From Microcaldota archaeon (lineage in GTDB: Archaea > Micrarchaeota > Micrarchaeia > Micrarchaeales > Micrarchaeaceae), in NCBI GenBank assembly GCA_021806185.1, contig JAJZXZ010000008.1, positions 1-12,665 on the forward strand: a stretch of 12,665 nucleotides of DNA, in the 5' to 3' direction. The notes beneath the pieces are model-generated. The model was not told the origin of the DNA, made no database searches, and worked only from the letters and a program-made list of their open reading frames with translations. Positions 6,198-12,665 of the stretch are shown piece after piece. Numbering within the stretch: position 1 is the stretch's first letter; each line of letters opens with the position of its first letter. Position numbers and translations under genes: made by a program.

Positions 6198-6224
6198 ATT
6201 TTGAGCGATAGGCTAGCGGTTGCG

Positions 6225-7514
6225 ATGAAAAGAACCCATTATGTATCTGAGCTCGGCGTCCAGATGGACGGCAAGGAGGTCGTCTTGGCGGGGTGGGCCC
6301 ACGAGATAAGGGATACGGCAAAGATAACGTTCCTGCTGCTTCGTGACAGCACCGGCATAGTCCAGGTTGTCGGGAAGAAAGCAGAGGTCGCAGACGCGAT
6401 AATCAAGGCGATGTCTGTGCCTAAAGAGAGCGTCCTGCTTGTCAAGGGGATTGTCAAAGCCAACAAGGAGGCCAAGAAGGGTTTCGAAATAGTGCCCAAA
6501 GAGGTGGAAAACCTCAATCCGCTCACCACGCAGATACCGTTCGAGGTCACCGGCAAAGTACCGGCTGATATAGATGTGCGATTGAACTACAGGTATATAG
6601 ACTTAAGGAGGGCTCACACATCCTCGATATTCAAGATAGAGTCCACAGTGCTCAATACCTTCGATTCCTTTTTCGCATCAAAGGGATTCGTCCAGATAAG
6701 GACACCAACGATAATATCGGAGGCGAGCGAAGGCGGCGCGGACCTCTTCAAGGTGGAGTATTTCGAAAGGCCCGCTTACCTTGCGCAGTCACCGCAGCTG
6801 TACAAGCAGCTAGCCATAATAGGCGGGCTTGACAAGGTGTTCATGGTCGTGCCCGTTTTCCGTGCAGAAAAGTCCAACACGGTGTATCACCTTACCGAGA
6901 TAACGCAGATGGACGTAGAGCTGGCGTTCGTTGACGCTGATGGAGCGATAAAATACCTCACCGACTCGTTTACCGCGATGCTAAAGGCTGTTAAGGAGAA
7001 CAACTCCGCGGAGCTGGAGTCGCTAGGGATTAAGCTTGGCATACCGAAGGTTACGACCGTCACATACACCGATGCGATAAAGAAGCTCAAGTCGAAAGGC
7101 TATGAGATAGAGTTCGGCCACGATTTCTCAAAGGAGCACGAGAAGGGAATCAGCGAAGTATTTGGCGATGCTGTAATAGTGAAGGACTACCCTGCGTCTG
7201 TCCGCGCTTTTTACTCAATGCCAAAGGAAGGGAACCCTGAGCTGACCGAAAGCTTCGACCTTATCTATAAAGGATTCGAGATATCGAGCGGCGCGAAAAG
7301 GATACATCTGCCTGACCTGCTGCTGAAATCTCTCTCAAGAAAAGGGATGGATGCGAAGGACTTCGAGTTCTATATAAATGCGTTCAGGTGCGGGGCTCCG
7401 CCGCACGCCGGCTGGAGCATAGGACTAGAGCGGTTCGTGATGTGCATCACTGATTTAAGCAACATAAGGGAAGCGGCGCTCTTTCCGAGAGACAGGAAAA
7501 GGATAACACCTTAG
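6225..7514 (+). CDS. aspS: Aspartyl-tRNA synthetase, archaeal type
   Basis: A class IIb synthetase that attaches aspartate to tRNA-Asp. The protein has 429 residues. An N-terminal OB-fold anticodon domain (about 16-100, GWAHEIRD and LLLRDSTGIVQVV) is followed by a catalytic domain with motif 1 (GFVQIRTPTI), motif 2 (VFRAEKSNTVYHLTEITQMD) and motif 3 (GWSIGLERFVM), ending FPRDRKRITP as in archaeal AspRS. ATG 6225 gives the standard start M-K-R-T-H-Y; the in-frame TTG at 6201 would add eight residues and lies at or before the expected transcription start. Residue 26, which I recall as a tRNA-discrimination position (Trp in discriminating archaeal enzymes), is His, whereas the second position near residue 84-85 keeps Lys. 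Specificity for tRNA-Asp alone is therefore uncertain. It faces asnS with 14 bases between the stops. Confidence 0.96.
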   Translation: MKRTHYVSELGVQMDGKEVVLAGWAHEIRDTAKITFLLLRDSTGIVQVVGKKAEVADAIIKAMSVPKESVLLVKGIVKANKEAKKGFEIVPKEVENLNPLTTQIPFEVTGKVPADIDVRLNYRYIDLRRAHTSSIFKIESTVLNTFDSFFASKGFVQIRTPTIISEASEGGADLFKVEYFERPAYLAQSPQLYKQLAIIGGLDKVFMVVPVFRAEKSNTVYHLTEITQMDVELAFVDADGAIKYLTDSFTAMLKAVKENNSAELESLGIKLGIPKVTTVTYTDAIKKLKSKGYEIEFGHDFSKEHEKGISEVFGDAVIVKDYPASVRAFYSMPKEGNPELTESFDLIYKGFEISSGAKRIHLPDLLLKSLSRKGMDAKDFEFYINAFRCGAPPHAGWSIGLERFVMCITDLSNIREAALFPRDRKRITP

Positions 7515-7528
7515 CATTTCAGCTTTGA

Positions 7529-8827
7529 TTACGGCTTCGTCCTATTCATCATCCTTGGGAACGGTATCGCATCGCGTATGTGATCGAGGTTTAGCATCCA
7601 CTTTATTACGCGCTCCATACCAACGCCGAACCCGGCATGCGGCACAGAGCCGTACCTCCTCAGGTCTATATACCAGTTGTAGTTATCCATTTTAAGCCCG
7701 AACTCCTTCATCCGTTCTGTCAGCTCCTCAAGCTTCCAGATCCTTTCGCTCCCTCCAATTATCTCACCGTGCCCCCTAGGTGCGAGCATGTCAGCGCATG
7801 CAACTGTCCTCCCATCCTTATTGACCGGCATGTAGAACGCCTTTATCTCCTTCGGCCAGTTGTATACGAAGATTGGTTTCTCCTCGTCCTCAGTTAGCAG
7901 CCTCTCCTCCTCAACGCCGAAGTCGTCGCCCCACTTCTTCGGGGACCCCTTCTGGTTCAGCAGTTCGATCGCCTTTTCATAGGTTATCCTCTTGAATGGC
8001 GGCCTTATCTTCATCAGGTCATCCTTCTTCACGCCAAAGAAGTCCAATATATCCTCATGATTCTTCGCGAGGCTCGTGGCGATGTAGCTTATCAGCTGCT
8101 CCTGGAGCCGCATGCTCTTCGCGTTGTTGAAGTATGCCATCTCTGGCTCAAGGTGCCAGTATTCGGCAAGGTGCTTCGTGGTTCTCGACTTCTCTGCCCT
8201 GTATGAGGGCGCAAACGAATAGACCTTCTCGAGCGCATATATCATCGCCTCCGAGTAAAGCTGTGACGACTCTGTAAGGTAAACCTTCTGGTCGAAGTAC
8301 TGCACCTCGAAAAGGTCCGCGCCGGTTTCGCCGCCAGACACGGTAAGAAGCGGCGGTGTTATCTCATAGAAACCCTTCCTGTCAAGGAACCTTCTTGCGC
8401 AATTGAATATGTAAGCCCTAGCCCTCATCGAGTTTATCATCCTCTGGCTCCTCAACCAGAGGTGCCTCACGTCAAGCAGGAACTCTGGGCTCTGGTATTC
8501 CGTTATAGGGAACTGCTCCCCGCTGTGCACCACGGTCAATCCTTCTACGCTAAGCTCCACGCCTCCTGGAGCGCGTTCGTCCTTGTGCGGCACGCCTTTT
8601 ATGATGACGCTAGACTCCAGATAAGCCGAATCTATCGCGTCCCACTCTTTGTCGCTTATCTTGCTCTTGTCTATGACGCACTGCACCACCCCGCTCACAT
8701 CTCTGATTACGGTGAAAATCTTTCCGCCGCTGCTTCTCTTCCTGTGGATCCATCCTCTTATCGTGATGTTCTTGCCTATGCTGGCGCCTGCCTTGTCTAT
8801 CGGCACCACCTTTGCGGAAAGCTTCAT
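7529..8827 (-). CDS. asnS: Asparaginyl-tRNA synthetase
   Basis: A class IIb synthetase that charges tRNA-Asn directly with asparagine. The protein has 432 residues, normal for the family. The OB-fold anticodon domain carries GWIHRKRSSGGKIFTVIRD. The catalytic domain has motif 2 (SYRAEKSRTTKHLAEYWHLE) and motif 3 (GFGVGMERVIKW). The stretches NYNWYIDLRRYGSVPHAG and HIRDAIPFPR are AsnRS-type and separate it from AspRS. ATG 8827 is clear, with a TATA box centred about 33 nt upstream and no ribosome-site core, so the message is probably almost leaderless. The promoter lies just inside or beside the end of the upstream DUF2070 gene, so readthrough from uppS-DUF2070 could also contribute. A dedicated AsnRS implies this organism does not depend wholly on amidation of Asp-tRNA-Asn. 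Confidence 0.96.
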   Translation of the reverse strand: MKLSAKVVPIDKAGASIGKNITIRGWIHRKRSSGGKIFTVIRDVSGVVQCVIDKSKISDKEWDAIDSAYLESSVIIKGVPHKDERAPGGVELSVEGLTVVHSGEQFPITEYQSPEFLLDVRHLWLRSQRMINSMRARAYIFNCARRFLDRKGFYEITPPLLTVSGGETGADLFEVQYFDQKVYLTESSQLYSEAMIYALEKVYSFAPSYRAEKSRTTKHLAEYWHLEPEMAYFNNAKSMRLQEQLISYIATSLAKNHEDILDFFGVKKDDLMKIRPPFKRITYEKAIELLNQKGSPKKWGDDFGVEEERLLTEDEEKPIFVYNWPKEIKAFYMPVNKDGRTVACADMLAPRGHGEIIGGSERIWKLEELTERMKEFGLKMDNYNWYIDLRRYGSVPHAGFGVGMERVIKWMLNLDHIRDAIPFPRMMNRTKP

Positions 8828-8854
8828 AGAACCGAGATACCCTGGAATGCAAAG

Positions 8855-8866
8855 CTTTTATTTATT
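8855..8866 (-). promoter_or_regulatory. TATA-box promoter of asnS
   Basis: AATAAATAAAAG on the minus strand, centred about 33 nt before ATG 8827, in the 47-base gap after the DUF2070 stop. The spacing is the same as at aspS and predicts a leader of only a few bases. Confidence 0.55.
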
Positions 8867-8874
8867 CCCTGCAG

Positions 8875-10701
8875 TCAGATCGCCGCTATCACCGCGGCCG
8901 CAACTATAAATCCCGATATGATTATTATCGGGCTCAGCACTCTAGCCCTGTCTATGACAGCTTTTGTAATGTCGAGCATCATGTCACCGACTTCCGGCCC
9001 CCATACCGCGAACTTCCTCATTATGACCCTCTTGTGGTACAGCTTTACGGGGCCGAGGTCCCTGAGTGCAGCTACAACCGCCTTGTCTATGAGCGGCGCG
9101 AGCGCCTTGAACTTCGTGTACCTGCCCAGCACATTCTCTGCAGTGTACTCTATCGAGTTAACCGAGTGGGTGTCTGTCGTGTATACCTCGGCCTTTATCC
9201 CGTGCTTCCTCCTAATGTGCGTGATTATCTCGTTCCTGAGGGATGGAAGCATATTGTTGGAGTTGAAGTGAAGCATGGCGTACTTGAACCTGCCGAACTG
9301 GAATACCGCGACCATCATGCAGCCCCCGCCTAGGTCCTTCGGCCCTCCAAGCTCAGAGTACAGGTCAATGCTGCCTATCCCTATGGTATTGGACCGCGAG
9401 CTGTGAAGCTCCTTCACCGAGGCTATCGCCCTTATGTAATCCTTCATGGCTGCAGAATCGAACCTGACGCCATCGAGTTCCTTCTTCGGCGCGCTCTCGT
9501 ATCTGGAATTGTGTGCGTCTATGATCACCGATTCGCCGAACCTGCTGTTCAGCGTCTTCCTGAACAGCGTTGCCGCGTCATAAGCTATGTCTTCGGTTAC
9601 GCGCGGCGCCCTCGTGAACGTCACCATGGACCAGCCGCCGAAAGAGAGCTTCGTCACCGCCGAGCTGCCAGAGCGCCCCTCCGAGTAGCTCATGCCATTC
9701 CGAAGCGGCGACGCCGATTCTGCTCCTTCATCCAACGCAGCCCTTACCGCGCCTATCTGCCTAGATGATATCGGGTTCCTATCCGCTGTCACAGCCGGGT
9801 GCATTATGAACGCGTTCGTTTTGTATCTAACCTTGACGTGCCTCTCAAGTATGTGCGGGAAGTTGCTTGCGCCGAGGCTGCCAGCGGGGCCGTAGTGTAT
9901 CTCCGGTATGAAGAAGAGAGCTTTTATCCGTTTGCCGCTTTTGACCAGCAGGGTATCCGTCTCAACATCAGGCCTTATGCCCAGCTTTGTGCTGAACGGA
10001 GGGGCTATGTTTATGTTGAAAAGCCAGTTCTGCAGCATGCTGGAGAACACGTCTATGCCCCCCATGCCAAGGTTCTTCTTCAATGGCCTGTCGAACATGT
10101 AGAGGAGCAGGTAGCTGACTATCACGAATATGAAAATGCCAGCGTAGAGCTTGAGCAGGAGTATGCTTAGCGGCCTGTCGAGCGCGAAGATGAACCTGCT
10201 CGCGACGACGAAGAGTATTATGTTCAGGGTAGGCTGCGCCACGGCGAACAGCACAGCCCTCCTCTTGAACCCAAGGACCACCTTGTTAATGAAGAACCAC
10301 CAGCCGAATATGCTTGCATCGCCGACTATCACGGCTATGGTCGCCGCAGGCGGCCCGAACACTATGTGGAGCACGCTGCCGAGCAGGAAAAAGACCGCGT
10401 ACGACACTGCGCCGACCAGCGCTATGAAAAGAACATGCTTAACCCGTACGCGCGTATGGACGGCCTTTATAACCACCACGGTAAGCACTGTGGGGAGCAG
10501 TATCGCTATGCTGCCCGCAAGCGTGCCGTTCAGCAATATGGTCGGCAGTATGCCCCTGATCAACAGCCTGTAGTGCAGCAGCGCAACAGAGGTCCACCCG
10601 ACCACTAGGCTCAGAAGCACGAGGGCCCCGAAGAGCGGAGCAGTGCCCGGCAGCCTTTTTGAGAATATGTCAGAATACCTAGATACGTTCTTTTCAACCA
10701 T
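8875..10701 (-). CDS. DUF2070 family archaeal membrane protein
   Basis: A 608-residue membrane protein of a family found in archaea, function not established. The N-terminal third has about six hydrophobic helices (roughly 21-45, 50-80, 88-115, 117-140, 148-173, 178-203). A soluble domain (about 240-580) and one last helix (590-608) follow. The soluble domain carries the family stretch EIHYGPAGSLGASNFP (267-282; commonly HPGP..G.S.LP), HPAVTADRNP (301-310), DAHNS (395-399) and TDTHSVN (509-515). These His and Asp clusters look like a metal-dependent hydrolase site, which is my inference. In place of the usual HPGP, a Tyr follows the His. ATG 10701 is preferred to the adjacent TTG at 10704. 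The gene starts 15 bases after uppS, suggesting one operon and a role linked to polyprenyl lipids or the envelope. Confidence 0.85.
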   Translation of the reverse strand: MVEKNVSRYSDIFSKRLPGTAPLFGALVLLSLVVGWTSVALLHYRLLIRGILPTILLNGTLAGSIAILLPTVLTVVVIKAVHTRVRVKHVLFIALVGAVSYAVFFLLGSVLHIVFGPPAATIAVIVGDASIFGWWFFINKVVLGFKRRAVLFAVAQPTLNIILFVVASRFIFALDRPLSILLLKLYAGIFIFVIVSYLLLYMFDRPLKKNLGMGGIDVFSSMLQNWLFNINIAPPFSTKLGIRPDVETDTLLVKSGKRIKALFFIPEIHYGPAGSLGASNFPHILERHVKVRYKTNAFIMHPAVTADRNPISSRQIGAVRAALDEGAESASPLRNGMSYSEGRSGSSAVTKLSFGGWSMVTFTRAPRVTEDIAYDAATLFRKTLNSRFGESVIIDAHNSRYESAPKKELDGVRFDSAAMKDYIRAIASVKELHSSRSNTIGIGSIDLYSELGGPKDLGGGCMMVAVFQFGRFKYAMLHFNSNNMLPSLRNEIITHIRRKHGIKAEVYTTDTHSVNSIEYTAENVLGRYTKFKALAPLIDKAVVAALRDLGPVKLYHKRVIMRKFAVWGPEVGDMMLDITKAVIDRARVLSPIIIISGFIVAAAVIAAI

Positions 10702-10716
10702 CAAAACACGGCTTGC

Positions 10717-11424
10717 TTACCTGCCGAACCTCCTTTGTCTCTTTTTGAATGTCTCTATCGCCCTCTTCAGGTCGCCCTTCCCGAAATCGGGCCAGTTCTT
10801 TCTTGCGAAGTAAAGCTCCGAGTAGTTGGATTGCCATGGCAGGAGGCCTGAGAGCCTGCGCTCACCTGACGTCCTTATTATAAGGTCTACGTCCGGCACA
10901 TTTGCCGTCATAAGGTTTGAGCGTATCGAATCTGCATTCGCCCTTGCGCCGCTTGCTGCCACGCTCTTTACCGCATATTCTATGTCGTCCCTGCCGCTGT
11001 AGCTCACAAGCAGGTTTATCGAAAGGTCTTTGTACATCTTAGTCTTCCTCTCCACCCTCTTCAGCGCCTCCCTCAGCTTGGTCGGCAGCAGGGATAGATT
11101 GCCTATTATCCTTACATTGGCTCGGTTCTCCTGCAGCAGCTTCAGTATACTGCTGTCGTTTGCAGCTTTCGTGTACAGCCTATAAAGTAGGCTCAGCTCG
11201 CCACTGCTCCTCTGCTTCACGTTCTCTGTGGATAGCGCCCAAACTGATACGGTTTTCACCCCTTGCCTCTTCGCCCACATGCAGACGTCTATTATCTTGT
11301 TTATGCCTGCGCCGTAGCCCTTCGCCAGGTTCAGCCTGTTTGTCCTGGCCCACCTCCTGTTGCCATCCGGTATTATGGCTATGTGCAGTGGGACGCCGCT
11401 ACCGCACTTGCTCTTCTTCGCCAT
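10717..11424 (-). CDS. uppS: cis-Prenyltransferase, polyprenyl (undecaprenyl-type) diphosphate synthase
   Basis: UppS adds isopentenyl units in cis to an allylic diphosphate (geranylgeranyl diphosphate in characterised archaea), making the long polyprenyl diphosphate precursor of the glycan lipid carrier. The protein has 235 residues. Motifs are IPDGNRRWA with catalytic Asp20 (bacterial enzymes usually have DGNGRWA), SVWALSTEN (60-68), VSYSGRDDI (140-148), and DLIIRTSGERRLSGLLPWQS (180-199) followed by NYSELYF. ATG 11424 is chosen over GTG 11433, because the GTG falls inside GTGAT, a ribosome-site core 4 nt before the ATG. The product length cannot be read from sequence. It is the first gene of a likely operon with DUF2070 and diverges from rfcL. 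Its product would feed the ALG7-like transferase at 3836-4876. Confidence 0.95.
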   Translation of the reverse strand: MAKKSKCGSGVPLHIAIIPDGNRRWARTNRLNLAKGYGAGINKIIDVCMWAKRQGVKTVSVWALSTENVKQRSSGELSLLYRLYTKAANDSSILKLLQENRANVRIIGNLSLLPTKLREALKRVERKTKMYKDLSINLLVSYSGRDDIEYAVKSVAASGARANADSIRSNLMTANVPDVDLIIRTSGERRLSGLLPWQSNYSELYFARKNWPDFGKGDLKRAIETFKKRQRRFGR

Positions 11425-11475
11425 TTTAATCACATAGTTGGGACCGGCATGCCAGCCTGCCCTTTACGCACATAC

Positions 11476-11508
11476 AATTATAAAAATACAAGACATAAAG
11501 TTATAAAG
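11476..11508. promoter_or_regulatory. Shared divergent promoter region of uppS and rfcL
   Basis: An AT-rich segment with two TATA-like boxes: aattataaaaatac (11476-11489) and agttataaag (11499-11508). On the plus strand the first is centred about 36 nt before rfcL ATG 11519. On the minus strand the same box reads TTTTTATAATT and would give uppS a leader of about 33 nt containing GTGAT. Which box serves which gene is not certain. Confidence 0.5.
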
Positions 11509-11518
11509 GTAATCTTTC

Positions 11519-12665
11519 ATGCCTGATTTTGATTCGACCTACGTCGACAGCATAAATTGCATAGTCGGCAACTCCGAGCAGATAGCCTATCTTGAGAGGT
11601 TCGCATCGGACGTCGATAGGGGGGTACGACGCAAGCCCATCCTGATATACGGGCCTTCAGGCACTGGCAAGACGGCGACTGCCCACATGCTCGCAGCAGA
11701 GCACGGTTGGAATGTTGTGGAGATGAGCGCAAGCGACTACCGCGATGCCGAATCGATAGTGAGGATGCTGTATGTATCGTCGAACACAAGGAGCCTGTTC
11801 GGCAGGACAAACCTGCTGCTCCTCGATGAGGTAGATGAGCTGTCTGGCAAGCATGACAATGGCGCCGCAGGCGCGATAAACAAGCTGATAGGCGAGTCGA
11901 AGAGCCCGATAATACTGATAGCCAATGACATGTGGGACAGGAAGATAGCATTCCTAAGGGGAAAGACCGACAACGTGTGGTTCAAGAGGCTGCGCAACGA
12001 CGAGGTTGCGGCAGTGCTCAGCAACGCGGCCAATAAGATAGGGGCAGACATAAGTCCAAATGTGATAGATGGCATAGCTCGCAGGGCGGCCGGAGATGCC
12101 AGGAGCGCGCTGAACGACATGATAGTCATGGTAGGGTCTAATGACGAGATGCTGGAATCGATAGGAATGCGCGATAGGAAGTCTGACATCTTCTCAGTGC
12201 TCGACAAGATATTCCAATCTAATACGATGGCCGTGCCGCTAAAGGCGATGGCGTCCTCAGACGTGGACAACGAGATGCTGATTAAATGGATAGATGAGAA
12301 CCTGCCGCACAGGTACCTGCAAAAGGAGGACCTGCACGACGCGTACAGAATGCTCGCGATGGCGACCAGCTTTCATTCGAGGGCATCAAGGAGCCAGTAC
12401 TATACGTACTGGCGCTACATGAACGTGATGATGTCCAGCGGCGTCGCGCTGTCGAAGAGCAGCTACCCTGACAGCAGAAGGAGATATTCATTTCCAAAGG
12501 TCATATCGTCGCTCAGCGGCACGAAGGAATCAAGGGGATTGCAGACAGAGTTGGCTAAGAAGCTGCAGAAAAAGGTGCACATGAGCATCAACGAGATAAA
12601 ATCGAGCATACTCCCGCTGCTATCCGAGTCGGCCAAGCTGGCGGCGCAGCGAGATGGCGATGAGC
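11519..12665 (+). CDS. rfcL: Replication factor C large subunit, C-terminus cut off by window edge
   Basis: RfcL is part of the clamp loader that opens and loads the PCNA ring on primed DNA using ATP. 382 residues are visible from ATG 11519 to the edge. The N-terminal AAA+ domain has Walker A GPSGTGKT (45-52), the family stretch EMSASDYRD (68-76), Walker B LLLLDEVDEL (99-108), the sensor 1 region LIANDMWD (133-140) with Asn136, and sensor 2 GDARSALND (192-200) with Arg195. DEVD and the SASD motif are typical of the large rather than the small subunit. A helical collar domain follows. GGTAATC lies 4 nt before the ATG as ribosome site. The small-subunit gene rfcS, often adjacent in archaea, is not immediately upstream here; it could lie beyond the right edge. 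Confidence 0.95.
   Translation, partial: MPDFDSTYVDSINCIVGNSEQIAYLERFASDVDRGVRRKPILIYGPSGTGKTATAHMLAAEHGWNVVEMSASDYRDAESIVRMLYVSSNTRSLFGRTNLLLLDEVDELSGKHDNGAAGAINKLIGESKSPIILIANDMWDRKIAFLRGKTDNVWFKRLRNDEVAAVLSNAANKIGADISPNVIDGIARRAAGDARSALNDMIVMVGSNDEMLESIGMRDRKSDIFSVLDKIFQSNTMAVPLKAMASSDVDNEMLIKWIDENLPHRYLQKEDLHDAYRMLAMATSFHSRASRSQYYTYWRYMNVMMSSGVALSKSSYPDSRRRYSFPKVISSLSGTKESRGLQTELAKKLQKKVHMSINEIKSSILPLLSESAKLAAQRDGDE

Noticed and set aside
5845..6321. Minus-strand open frame of 158 codons
   Set aside because: Antisense of nfo and the start of aspS, no recognisable motif.
8462..9271. Plus-strand open frame of 269 codons
   Set aside because: It is antisense to the start of asnS and the end of DUF2070, both of which have clear family motifs. 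Its translation shows no recognisable domain.
11737..12270. Minus-strand open frame of 177 codons, rich in Ser and Leu
   Set aside because: Antisense of rfcL; low-complexity composition typical of a shadow frame.
1..12665. CRISPR array, insertion sequence, prophage or defence island
   Set aside because: No regularly spaced repeats, transposase, integrase or nuclease-helicase clusters were seen on either strand. The gene content is housekeeping.

Overview
This window is archaeal. It encodes A-type ATPase subunits, a tailed histone-fold protein, the large subunit of replication factor C, an archaeal-type RtcB RNA ligase, a cis-prenyltransferase, an ALG7-like sugar-phosphate transferase and a DUF2070 membrane protein. 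It also has TATA-type promoters and a tRNA without an encoded CCA. Base composition is close to balanced, and ATA (Ile) and AGG (Arg) codons are frequent. Compact packing, short leaders and overlapping genes suggest a small-genome archaeon, possibly of the DPANN/Micrarchaeota type. That lineage guess is an impression; phylogeny of RtcB, RfcL or the aminoacyl-tRNA synthetases would be needed to place it.

Layout. 1-1494 (minus): start of an A-type ATPase operon, atpK-atpE-atpC, with subunit C running off the left edge. 1573-3502 (minus): a small HExxH putative metallopeptidase whose 3' end overlaps the start of rtcB. 3704-3777 (minus): tRNA-Arg(GCG). 3836-4876 (plus): an ALG7/GPT-like polyprenyl-phosphate GlcNAc-1-phosphate transferase, convergent with and slightly overlapping a tailed histone (4854-5189, minus). 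5300-6157 (plus): endonuclease IV (nfo). 6225-7514 (plus): aspS, facing asnS (7529-8827, minus) tail to tail. 8875-11424 (minus): uppS followed by a DUF2070 gene, a likely two-gene operon. 11519 to the right edge (plus): rfcL, incomplete.

How the genes relate. UppS would make the long-chain polyprenyl diphosphate that, once dephosphorylated, is the lipid carrier used by the ALG7-like enzyme in the first step of N-glycan assembly. The DUF2070 protein is tightly linked to uppS and may belong to the same membrane-lipid or envelope pathway (inference). RfcL (clamp loading), Nfo (abasic-site repair) and the histone serve DNA maintenance. RtcB, tRNA-Arg, AspRS and AsnRS serve tRNA supply and translation.

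Translation signals follow a pattern. Several genes have a core resembling GGTGAT 4-5 nt before the start (atpK, uppS, rfcL, histone). aspS and asnS have a TATA box about 33 nt before the ATG and no such core, so they are probably leaderless or nearly so. I found no CRISPR array, insertion sequence, intein or obvious defence system. The most notable items are the histone with a basic C-terminal tail, the zincin-rtcB overlap, the uppS-DUF2070 pair and the tRNA-specificity question for AspRS.
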